From NCBI GenBank assembly GCA_964655005.1, contig CAZZKE010000005.1, positions 1 to 64,000 of the forward strand: a stretch of DNA of 64,000 nt, read 5' to 3'. Under the pieces are notes generated by a model. It was not told the DNA's origin. It ran no database searches and saw only the letters and a program-made list of their open reading frames with translations. The first letter of the stretch is position 1, and every line of letters starts with the position of its first letter. Below, piece after piece: positions 33,135 to 41,739 of this stretch. Made by a program: the position numbers and the translations under genes. The stretch comes from CAZZKE01 sp964655005 (lineage in GTDB: Bacteria; Pseudomonadota; Alphaproteobacteria; Rhodospirillales; JABHCV01).

Positions 33135-35141
33135 TCAGTGATTGCGCCGCCGCCGCCGCCCGGGTCGCGGCACGGCGGCCTCGCCGGCCGGCAAGGCAAC
33201 CACTTTTGCAAGGTTGGGATAGGGGTGGGTCTTGTGGGGAAAGGCCATGGCCGCTACGAAGTGGTTCTGGAATTCCGGTTCGACCGCCGTTTCGATTTTC
33301 TCAATCCGCCGCACCAGGCTTTCGATCTCGGCCCGCGCCGCATTGTTCAACAGGGCAATCCGGGCGCCGGTGCCCGCCGCGTTGCCGGCCGATTGCACCC
33401 GGTCCAGGGGGCAATCGGGGATCATGCCCAAAATCATCGCGTATTTGACATCGATGTGGCTGCCGAAGGCGCCGGCCAGGATAATCCTGTCCAGGGTATC
33501 GACCCGCAGCCGCTCCATCAGCAGCCGCGCCCCGGCGTGCAGCGCCCCCTTGGCCAGCTGAATGGCCCTGACGTCGGTCTGATAGATGCGGATATCAGGA
33601 TCACCCGCATGCAGGAGATAGGAAAAGGTGCGACCGCCCGAATGTTCATCGGGGGCGATACGGTCATTTTTGGCGGCGGTGATGACGCCGTCGGCGGTGA
33701 TAATCCCGCTCAGGAACATCTCGGCGATGACCTCTATAATGCCGGAGCCGCAAATGCCGGTGATGCCGGTCGCCTCGACGGCCGCCTCGAAGCCCGGTTC
33801 ATCCGACCACGAGTCACAGCCTATTATTTTAAAGCGCGGCTGCAATGTTTGCCGGTCGATGCGGACCCGTTCGATGGCGCCGGGGGCGGCCCGCTGGCCC
33901 GCTGAAATCTGCGCCCCTTCGAACGCCGGGCCGGTCGGGCTGGAACATGCCAACAACCGGTCCCTGTTGCCAAGAACAATTTCGGCGTTGGTTCCGACAT
34001 CGATTATCAGCGTCATTTCAGGCCGCAAATGCGGCGCTTCGGACAATACCACGGCGGCGGTATCGGCGCCCACGTGACCGGCGATACAAGGCAGGATATA
34101 GGCCCGGGCGCCATCGCGCAGGACCAGGTCAAGGTCGGACGCCGGTAGTTCCAGCGCCCGGTCGATGGCCAGCGCAAACGGCGCCGATCCCAGCGGCACC
34201 GGATCCAGGCCAAGCAGCAGATGATGCATCACCGGATTACCGACCAGAGTAACGCTGATAATATCATCGGTGCCGACACCGGCATCAAGCGCCACCTGGG
34301 TGGCCAGGGTATTCAGGGCCTGGCGCACGACTCGAGTCAGTTCCCTGTCGCCGCCGGGGTTTATCATGGCATAGGAAACCCGGCTCATCAGGTCCTCGCC
34401 GAAGCGTATTTGCGGGTTCATCATGCCGCCCGAGGCCAACACTTCACCACTGGTCAGGTCGCACAGATGGGCGGCGATTGTGGTCGATCCCAGGTCATAG
34501 GCGATGCCCAAAAGCGTCCGGTGATAGCCGGGCCAGACGGCGACGATGCGGTCTGGCCCGCTTAAGCCTACGGTCACCTTCCAGCCGTCGTCGCGCAGGG
34601 CACCCTGCATTTCCCGAATGACCCGGCGGTCGGCAATCAGGCCGTCCGGACCGCATTGCCCGGCCATTGCCTCCTCCAGCCGCCGCAGGTCGCCCGAGGG
34701 CTGCTCCATGTCGGCCTCCGCCACTTCGACGTAGTGCAGGGTGATGGTTGGATCGATGACGATCTCGCGGGCCTCGGCGCGTTTGCGCACGACCTGGCGG
34801 TGAACCTGGCTTTCCTCGGGAACGTCCACTACCACGTCACCCAAAATCCGGGATTGACAGCCCAGCCTGCGGCCTTCGCCCATATTCTTTTTCAGGGCGT
34901 AGCCGGTTTCTTCATCCGAGGCCGGGGATAGATGGCTTCGGGCCGAGGTTATACCGTATTTGGCGAAATCGCCCTCGGCGACGGTGATCTGGCAGCGTCC
35001 GCAAATGCCCCGGCCGCCGCAGACACTGTCCAGATCGACGGCAAGCCGGCGGGCGGCTTCCAGCACCGTCGTTCCGGGTGGAAAACTACCGCGTTTTCCG
35101 GAAGGCGAGAAGACAACCAGTACTTGCCGGGCCTCAGCCAC
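33135..35141 (-). CDS. Corrinoid activation protein, RACo-like (ferredoxin plus ASKHA domain)
   Basis: About 668 residues. An N-terminal [2Fe-2S] ferredoxin domain has the cysteines in CGGRGICGRC plus a fourth in LGCQSR. A linker and an actin-like ATPase domain of the DUF4445 class follow (GIAYDLGSTTIAAHLCDL, LIIDVGTNAEIVLG, LAGAFGSHID). RACo uses ATP hydrolysis to push an electron into inactive cob(II)alamin and return it to cob(I)alamin. The GTG at 35141 overlaps the upstream stop by eight bases; an ATG at 35183 would add a glycine-rich leader. The protein ends in an arginine-rich tail RPGRRRRRNH. Confidence 0.88.
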   Translation of the reverse strand: MAEARQVLVVFSPSGKRGSFPPGTTVLEAARRLAVDLDSVCGGRGICGRCQITVAEGDFAKYGITSARSHLSPASDEETGYALKKNMGEGRRLGCQSRILGDVVVDVPEESQVHRQVVRKRAEAREIVIDPTITLHYVEVAEADMEQPSGDLRRLEEAMAGQCGPDGLIADRRVIREMQGALRDDGWKVTVGLSGPDRIVAVWPGYHRTLLGIAYDLGSTTIAAHLCDLTSGEVLASGGMMNPQIRFGEDLMSRVSYAMINPGGDRELTRVVRQALNTLATQVALDAGVGTDDIISVTLVGNPVMHHLLLGLDPVPLGSAPFALAIDRALELPASDLDLVLRDGARAYILPCIAGHVGADTAAVVLSEAPHLRPEMTLIIDVGTNAEIVLGNRDRLLACSSPTGPAFEGAQISAGQRAAPGAIERVRIDRQTLQPRFKIIGCDSWSDEPGFEAAVEATGITGICGSGIIEVIAEMFLSGIITADGVITAAKNDRIAPDEHSGGRTFSYLLHAGDPDIRIYQTDVRAIQLAKGALHAGARLLMERLRVDTLDRIILAGAFGSHIDVKYAMILGMIPDCPLDRVQSAGNAAGTGARIALLNNAARAEIESLVRRIEKIETAVEPEFQNHFVAAMAFPHKTHPYPNLAKVVALPAGEAAVPRPGRRRRRNH

Positions 35142-36033
35142 CCCGCCGCCGCCGCCGGCGCCCCCGGGCGCCGGCTTCGTCATTGCCGGTCGGTTCGCGG
35201 TGTTTCCTGATCCAGCGGGCACAGTTGGGGTCGTGGCCCATCATCACGTCGGCCCCCATGATGGCGTCGGTGACTTCCCGATGCAGCGGGTTGGTAATCG
35301 CCGAAGTCAGCCCGGCGCTGATGGCCATGCAAATGAAGGCGGCATTCAGGCCGTGCCGGTTGGGCAGGCCAAAACTGACATTGGACGCGCCGCCGGTAGT
35401 GTTGACTTTCAGTTCCGTATGCAAACGGTGCAGCAGCCTGAACGATGTCGCCCCGGCGTCATTCAACGCCCCGACCGGCATGATTAGCGGATCGACAACC
35501 ACATCGCAGGCCGGAATGCCGTAGTCGGCGGCGTGGTTGACGATTTTTCTGGCGACTTCAAAGCGCACGTCCGGGTCTTCCGAAATGCCGGTTTCATCAT
35601 TGGAAATGGCGACCACCGCGGCGCCGTATTTTTTGACCAGCGGCAATACCTCTTCCAGGCGTTCTTCCTCGCCGGTTACCGAATTGACCAGGGCCTTGCC
35701 CTTATACACGGCCAGGCCGGCTTCCAACGCCGCGACGACCGAGGAATCAATGGACAGCGGCGCATCGGTCAGCGACTGCACCAGTTCAATGGTTTCGGCG
35801 AGAATTTTCGGTTCGTCGGCCATCGGGATACCGGCGTTGACATCCAGCATATGGGCGCCGGCCGCAACCTGGGCCAGGGCGTCGGAGCGGACGCGGGAAT
35901 AGTCGCCGGCGGCCATTTCGGCGGCCAGCAACTTGCGACCGGTCGGGTTGATCCGTTCGCCGATAATCACGAACGGGCGATCGAAGCCGATAACGACCTC
36001 CCGGCTGGCGGAACTGACTACTGTTTCGGTCAT
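35134..36033 (-). CDS. Methyltetrahydrofolate:corrinoid methyltransferase-like protein
   Basis: 299-residue pterin-binding TIM barrel with the family opening VIIGERINPTGRK (about residues 22-34) and the barrel motifs DVNAGIP, SIDSS and VDPLIMPVG. It transfers a methyl group between a corrinoid protein and tetrahydrofolate, the AcsE/MtgA reaction. I start at the ATG at 36033, which has AGGAG eleven bases upstream and matches homologues; a GTG at 36072 overlaps metF by eight bases. The C-terminal tail is a run of arginines encoded by the stretch that overlaps the RACo leader. Confidence 0.87.
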   Translation of the reverse strand: MTETVVSSASREVVIGFDRPFVIIGERINPTGRKLLAAEMAAGDYSRVRSDALAQVAAGAHMLDVNAGIPMADEPKILAETIELVQSLTDAPLSIDSSVVAALEAGLAVYKGKALVNSVTGEEERLEEVLPLVKKYGAAVVAISNDETGISEDPDVRFEVARKIVNHAADYGIPACDVVVDPLIMPVGALNDAGATSFRLLHRLHTELKVNTTGGASNVSFGLPNRHGLNAAFICMAISAGLTSAITNPLHREVTDAIMGADVMMGHDPNCARWIRKHREPTGNDEAGARGRRRRRRGG

Positions 36034-36064
36034 GACTGCGGGGACTCCTGTTGATACATTTTTG

Positions 36065-37093
36065 TCATTCACTTATCGCATCGGCCGCCAGATCGACCGG
36101 ATTGGGTTCCTTGCGCCACGGTTTGCGTCCCCGCAGCACACCGGACTGATGGACAATTTCGGCTACGTGTTCCTCTTGTTTGTAGGCCATCACATGAATA
36201 CCGGAAATGCCAGCCATTTCTCGCAACTGCTGAACGATTTCGATGCAGATATTGCGGCCTTCGCGTTTCTGGTCGGCGGCCCCCTGCAGGCGCGATATGA
36301 TCGGCTCGGGGATGTGGATGCCGGGCACGTTGGTCCTGATCCAGCGCGCCGATCTGGCCGACGCCAGGGGGCCGACGCCGGCCAGGATGAAACATTTCTT
36401 ATCCAGTCCCCGATCACGAACCCGGGTCATGTAATCGGCCAGCATGGGCACGTCGAAACAATACTGGGTCTGTACGAACTGTGCTCCGGCGGCAATTTTC
36501 TTGGCCAGCCGGTGGACCCTGAAATCATGGGGCGGGGCGAACGGGTTGGCCGCCGCGCCCAGAAACACCTGTGGCGCGGTGGTGATTTTGCGACCCGACA
36601 GGAATTTGCTTTCGTCGCGCATCATCCGAATGGTGGTCAGCAGCGACATACAATCCAGATCGAATACCGGCTTGGCGCCGGGCTGATCGCCGGCCTGGAC
36701 GCCGTCGCCGGTCAGGCACAGGATATTGTTGACGCCCATCGCCGCGGCGCCCAGCACATGGCCCTGAATGGCGATGCGGTTCTGGTCGCGACAGGATATC
36801 TGCATCACCGGGGCATGGCCGATACGGGTTAGCAGGGCGCAGATACTGACCGACGACATGTGGCAGTTGGCGCCCGATCCGTCGGTGGCGTTGATGCCAT
36901 CGACCCAGCCCTCGAATACTTGGGCCCGCTCGAATACTTCGTTTGGATCGGCTGAATCCGGCGGGTTGAGTTCGGCGGTGACGGCAAAATCGCCGCGCCT
37001 GAGGATTCGTTCCAGGCGACCGCGCGAGGAATGGCCGGGTTTCGGCGGCAATGGCGCGGTCGGGTCCAGCGTTTCGTAATCGTCGTCAGTCAC
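36065..37093 (-). CDS. Methylenetetrahydrofolate reductase (MetF-like)
   Basis: 342 residues, an FAD-dependent MTHFR barrel with TAELNPPDSADP near residue 39, LCLTGDGV near 125 and AQFVQTQYCFD near 205. It lacks the C-terminal regulatory domain of eukaryotic enzymes. In this operon it most plausibly runs in the oxidising direction, turning methyl-THF from demethylation into methylene-THF. It is coupled to metV upstream by an eight-base overlap, and pairing with a MetV-type partner is typical of acetogen-like enzymes. Confidence 0.88.
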   Translation of the reverse strand: MTDDDYETLDPTAPLPPKPGHSSRGRLERILRRGDFAVTAELNPPDSADPNEVFERAQVFEGWVDGINATDGSGANCHMSSVSICALLTRIGHAPVMQISCRDQNRIAIQGHVLGAAAMGVNNILCLTGDGVQAGDQPGAKPVFDLDCMSLLTTIRMMRDESKFLSGRKITTAPQVFLGAAANPFAPPHDFRVHRLAKKIAAGAQFVQTQYCFDVPMLADYMTRVRDRGLDKKCFILAGVGPLASARSARWIRTNVPGIHIPEPIISRLQGAADQKREGRNICIEIVQQLREMAGISGIHVMAYKQEEHVAEIVHQSGVLRGRKPWRKEPNPVDLAADAISE

Positions 37094-37619
37094 TGGACAA
37101 TTCCAATTTCTTTGCTGCCGCCCGTTCGGCGGTGGCCCGCAACCACGACGAAGTCCCCCGCAGGCTTTGATCCGGGGGCATCTGGACGATGTTTATCAAG
37201 TCGCCGTCTTTCATTTTCAGGCTACCCTTCCAGGCTTCCGTCCAGACACACGGCATATCCGGTTCGACCTCGCAGTTGCCGTCGGCCCGGACCCCGCCGC
37301 AAGGGCCGTTACGCAGCGACTTGGGGCAGTTCATGGGGCATGACATGCCGGTCGATGAAAGTACGCAGTCGCCGCACATGCGGCAGTCGAACAGGAACCC
37401 CTTGACCCGCCTTTCGACGGCAACCACCGGCCCCTCGACCCGGTCATAGCCGATGGCGTTCCAAAGCGGATGCAGGCCAAGCAGGATATCGGCCAGAAAG
37501 TTGTAGACGGTTTCCAGCAAACGGGCATGCCGGACCGACCAGCGACGGATCGTATAGGTGCGGGCGCCGCGACCTATTACGCTGGTTCCGCCGGGTTCGT
37601 AGCCGGGTCCGGGGGTCAT
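37086..37619 (-). CDS. MetV-like cysteine-rich partner of MTHFR
   Basis: 177 residues, the MTHFR C-terminal domain family (MetV). The cysteine cluster CRMCGDC-CPMNCPK-GPCGG (about residues 83-115) with later CEVEP and PCVW should bind iron-sulfur clusters or zinc. In acetogens MetV joins MetF to let it use electron carriers other than NAD(P)H. The ATG at 37619 begins one base after the DUF1638 stop; a longer version would overlap that gene by 70 bases. Together with MetF it suggests an unusual electron acceptor for methyl-THF oxidation. Confidence 0.85.
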   Translation of the reverse strand: MTPGPGYEPGGTSVIGRGARTYTIRRWSVRHARLLETVYNFLADILLGLHPLWNAIGYDRVEGPVVAVERRVKGFLFDCRMCGDCVLSSTGMSCPMNCPKSLRNGPCGGVRADGNCEVEPDMPCVWTEAWKGSLKMKDGDLINIVQMPPDQSLRGTSSWLRATAERAAAKKLELSSD

Positions 37620-37620
37620 C

Positions 37621-38226
37621 TCAAACGGTCTCCCGCCCCTTGCCGGCAATAAAATCGGCCAGGCCGCCCATGCCGGTGAATTGGTAATCATAGGATAATC
37701 CCAACCGTTCCGCCGCCGCCCTGGCGCGGTCGACCAGTTCCGGGTCCGTGGTCTGGGCCAGATAGAGCAGCCGGTTGTAGTTGCCGAAATAAATTTCCAG
37801 GAGTTCCGGATGGCGGTCCAGTCCCAGGCCTTCGAACACCAGTTTGTCGAACTGACGGACCAGATAATCGGTCAGATAAAAGGTCGCGGGATCGGCCTCG
37901 TTCAGTATTTTGAAATCGTCCGCACCGGCGTAAAATTCATAACAATGGGGGCCGGCGATGCGTTCCACGCCTTCTTCGGCAAGCACCGCGTCGAGCAGGC
38001 CGCCGGTTCCGCAATCGCCGTATAGCACCAAAATTTTACCGTAGGCCGTCTTGTTTTCGCGAATTTTCCGGCGCACCCGTTCGGGGATATCGGCGGGCCG
38101 GTTGTGCAGAATCGCCGGCAGACACTGAACCGTTAGGTGGTTCCAGCCGTTGCCTTCGATCAGGCCGGTGATTTCACGGGCCAGCGCACCGCAGGCAATC
38201 AACAGGGTGTCGGCCGACCGCGCCAT
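37621..38226 (-). CDS. DUF1638-family protein of the corrinoid operon
   Basis: 201 residues, DUF1638. Visible features are an opening LLIACGALAREI, a central LVLYGDCGTGGLLD with cysteine and glycine residues (about 90-105), and GPHCYEFYAG. The conserved cysteines could bind a metal or cofactor. DUF1638 genes recur beside MttB-type methyltransferases and corrinoid proteins, but I know of no proven function. The ATG at 38226 starts eleven bases after the corrinoid-protein stop; a longer start would overlap that gene. Confidence 0.82.
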   Translation of the reverse strand: MARSADTLLIACGALAREITGLIEGNGWNHLTVQCLPAILHNRPADIPERVRRKIRENKTAYGKILVLYGDCGTGGLLDAVLAEEGVERIAGPHCYEFYAGADDFKILNEADPATFYLTDYLVRQFDKLVFEGLGLDRHPELLEIYFGNYNRLLYLAQTTDPELVDRARAAAERLGLSYDYQFTGMGGLADFIAGKGRETV

Positions 38227-38237
38227 GTCATGAAGTT

Positions 38238-38957
<720 letters not shown>

Positions 38958-39005
38958 CACACACACTCCCAAAGGGCCAGGGCAAGCGGGATGCCCGCGT
39001 CACCG

Positions 39006-39011
39006 ATTATA
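39006..39011 (-). promoter_or_regulatory. Possible -10 element of the corrinoid operon
   Basis: A perfect TATAAT on the minus strand about 50 bases before the corrinoid-protein ATG. The only good -35 (TTGACG at 39036-39041) is 24 bases away, too far for an ordinary sigma70 promoter, so an activator such as the nearby GbdR-like protein may be needed. This is a single-motif call. Confidence 0.3.
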
Positions 39012-39082
39012 GGAAAAAGCTAATTGAAATTACGCCGTCAACTGTCTTGGCGGGGACATCTTATAATCGAAAACCGACATTT

Positions 39083-41518
39083 TCAGGTCCGTAATTTCTC
39101 ATTTCCGGGATCATACGGGCTTTCTTCCAGCACCACCGCCGGATAGCGCTTGCCGAGAATTTCGATCTCCAGTTCCGTGCCCGGTTCGGCCAGGTCGGGG
39201 CGGAGCATGCCGAGCGCCAGGGATTTCCCCAGCCGCCAACCGTAACCGCCGCCGGTGGCCCGGCCGATAACCTGGCCGTCCTTGAGGATCGGGTTGTTGC
39301 CAAGGGCGTCGGCGTCTTCGGTTTTCAGGACCTCCAGGGTCGCGAAAGCGTTGCCGAAACCCTTGTCCCGCCACACCGCCAGCGCTTCCCTGCCGGTAAA
39401 ATAGCCCTTGTCCATCTTGATGAAACGATGCAGGCCCGATTCGAACGGCGCATATTCGATAGACAGTTCGGTGCCGACCAGCCGGTAGGATTTTTCCAGC
39501 CGCAGGCTATCCATGGCGCGAATACCGAACGGCTTGATGCCAAGGTCTTCGCCGGCTTTCATCAAGGCGTCAAAAATATGGTTTTGATATTCTATGGGAT
39601 GGTGCAGTTCCCAGCCCAGTTCGCCGACGAAATTTACCCTGACGGCTAATGCCGGGGCCAGGCCGACGGTGATCTGACGGCCCGACAGCCACGGGAAGGA
39701 GGCGTTGGAAAAATCGGCCTCCGATACCCGCTGCATCAGTGTCCGCGCCTTCGGGCCGGCCAGCACCAGTACGCCGGTTTGGCCGGTCAATTGTTCGAAG
39801 CGTACCGAGCCGTCGCCCGGCATGGCTTTTTGCAGATAATCATGATCCAGCCGTTGCATGGCCCCGGCGGAAACCAGATAGAAGCGGTCCGGCGCTTCGC
39901 GCATGATGGTGAATTCGGAATGGACGCCGCCGTTTGTGTTGAGCGCGTGGCAAAGGCCGATACGGCCGATTTTTTTCGGCAGAGTGTTGGCGATGAAGGT
40001 ATCCAGAAAGGCCTCGGCGCCGGGGCCGGAAATACGGCATTTGGCGAACGCCGTCATGTCCAGCAGGCCGACGTTCTCGGCGACATTCCTGCATTCGTTA
40101 CCGACATGTTGATGATAGGCCGAGCGGCGAAACGACCAGTCGTCGGTTTGCGGGACGCCATCGGGGGCGAACCAGTTGGCTCGTTCCCAGCCGAATTTCT
40201 GACCGAACACGGCGCCCAACCCCTTCAGGCGGTCATAACATGGCGCCGTCCGCAGGGGGCGCCCGTCGTCGCGTTCTTCGTCCGGATAGTGAATCACGAA
40301 GACGCTGCGATAGGCTTCTTCGTTCTTGACCCGCAAGTAGGATTTGGTGGCGTAATCGCCGAACCGCCGGGGCTCGACGCCCAGCATATCGATCGTCGGT
40401 TCGCCTTCGACGATCCACTCGGCCAGTTGCCAACCGGCCCCGCCGGCCGCCGTAATGCCGAAGCTGTGGCCTTCGTTAAGCCAGAAATTTCGTAGGCCCC
40501 AGGCCGGGCCGACCATGGGGTTGCCATCGGGCGTGTAACAGATGGCCCCGTTGTATACTTCCTTGACCCCGACCTCGCCGAACGCCGGCACCCGGTTGAT
40601 GGCCGCCTCAATATGCGGCTCCAGGCGTTCCAGGTCTTCCTGGAACAGCTCGTATTCGCTGTCCTCGCCGGGGCCGTCCACATAACAGCAGGGCGCGCCG
40701 ACCTCGTAAGGGCCCAGGATAAGGCCGCCGGCTTCCTCGCGCAGGTACCAGCTGTTGTCGGATTCCCTGAGCACGCCCATTTCCGGCAAGCCGCGCTCGT
40801 GACGGGCGAGAATTTCCGGGTGCGGCTCGGTAACGATAAACTGGTGCTGCACCGGGATTACCGGAATATCCAGGCCGACCATGGCCCCGGTCTTGCGGGC
40901 GAAGTTGCCCGAAGCGGAAATAACGTGTTCGCAGGTGATCTCGCCCTTATCGGTGCTTACCACCCACTCGCCGCCCGGTTTTTGGGCGATGCCGGTAACG
41001 GCGGTGTGGCGATAGATTTCCGCCCCCATGTCGCGCGCCCCCTTGGCCATGGCCTGGGTCAGGTCGGCGGGCTGGATATAGCCGTCATCGGGATGCACCA
41101 GGGCGCCCACCAGGCCGTCCGTATTGCATAGCGGCCACAATTCTCCGATCTCGTCGGGGGTGATAAATTTGTAGTTGACGCCGATAGTCTGGGCGACGCC
41201 GGAATATTGATAATATTCATCCATGCGATCCTGGTTCATTGCCAGGCGAATATTGCCGACCGTGCGAAGGCCGACGTTCTGGCCGGTCTCGGCTTCCAGT
41301 TGGCCATACAGCTTGACCGAATACTGATGCAACTGGCCGACCGAGTAGCTCATGTTGAACAGCGGCAGCAACCCGGCGGCGTGCCAGGTCGAACCCGATG
41401 TCAGTTCCCTGCGTTCGCAAAGAACGATATCGGTCCAGCCCTTTTTGGCCAGATGGTAGAGCGTCGAGACGCCGACTACGCCGCCTCCGATAACAACCGC
41501 GCGGGCATGGGTTTTCAT
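39083..41518 (-). CDS. Dimethylglycine/sarcosine dehydrogenase-like FAD-GcvT fusion
   Basis: 811 residues. An N-terminal DAO-type oxidoreductase (about 1-420) has the FAD loop VVIGGGVVGVSTLYHL and STWHAAG, whose histidine is the covalent flavin site in dimethylglycine and sarcosine dehydrogenases. A C-terminal aminomethyltransferase (GcvT) part (about 430-800) binds THF and captures the released carbon as methylene-THF. It demethylates N-methylglycines; whether the substrate is dimethylglycine, sarcosine or another amine is not fixed. It is divergent from the mttB-type gene, sharing a 221-base control region with it. Confidence 0.9.
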   Translation of the reverse strand: MKTHARAVVIGGGVVGVSTLYHLAKKGWTDIVLCERRELTSGSTWHAAGLLPLFNMSYSVGQLHQYSVKLYGQLEAETGQNVGLRTVGNIRLAMNQDRMDEYYQYSGVAQTIGVNYKFITPDEIGELWPLCNTDGLVGALVHPDDGYIQPADLTQAMAKGARDMGAEIYRHTAVTGIAQKPGGEWVVSTDKGEITCEHVISASGNFARKTGAMVGLDIPVIPVQHQFIVTEPHPEILARHERGLPEMGVLRESDNSWYLREEAGGLILGPYEVGAPCCYVDGPGEDSEYELFQEDLERLEPHIEAAINRVPAFGEVGVKEVYNGAICYTPDGNPMVGPAWGLRNFWLNEGHSFGITAAGGAGWQLAEWIVEGEPTIDMLGVEPRRFGDYATKSYLRVKNEEAYRSVFVIHYPDEERDDGRPLRTAPCYDRLKGLGAVFGQKFGWERANWFAPDGVPQTDDWSFRRSAYHQHVGNECRNVAENVGLLDMTAFAKCRISGPGAEAFLDTFIANTLPKKIGRIGLCHALNTNGGVHSEFTIMREAPDRFYLVSAGAMQRLDHDYLQKAMPGDGSVRFEQLTGQTGVLVLAGPKARTLMQRVSEADFSNASFPWLSGRQITVGLAPALAVRVNFVGELGWELHHPIEYQNHIFDALMKAGEDLGIKPFGIRAMDSLRLEKSYRLVGTELSIEYAPFESGLHRFIKMDKGYFTGREALAVWRDKGFGNAFATLEVLKTEDADALGNNPILKDGQVIGRATGGGYGWRLGKSLALGMLRPDLAEPGTELEIEILGKRYPAVVLEESPYDPGNEKLRT

Positions 41519-41739
41519 AAGCTTTATCCCCCGGAAAATAAACCAGATCAGCCAAGGTTTTTCGTAGCAAGCGAGGGCCTTTACCGGCTAACCGCGCGGC
41601 GACCCCCGCTGTCTGTTTTTCGTCATGCCCGGACAAGTGTCATGGCGTAGATGAAACAAAGGGGGGCGAAAGTGGAAAAACGATGAATTCGGGCCGGGGC
41701 TTAGATGCCAGGGATAACCACCCACCGGGGAAACATGCC

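Noticed and set aside
32826..33905. 359-codon frame on the plus strand
   Set aside because: It is antisense across the MATE and RACo genes, both of which have strong family evidence.
41519..41739. Cobalamin riboswitch in the divergent control region
   Set aside because: I looked for the B12-box and conserved core here, at 38958-39082 and at 50215-50303 and did not find them.
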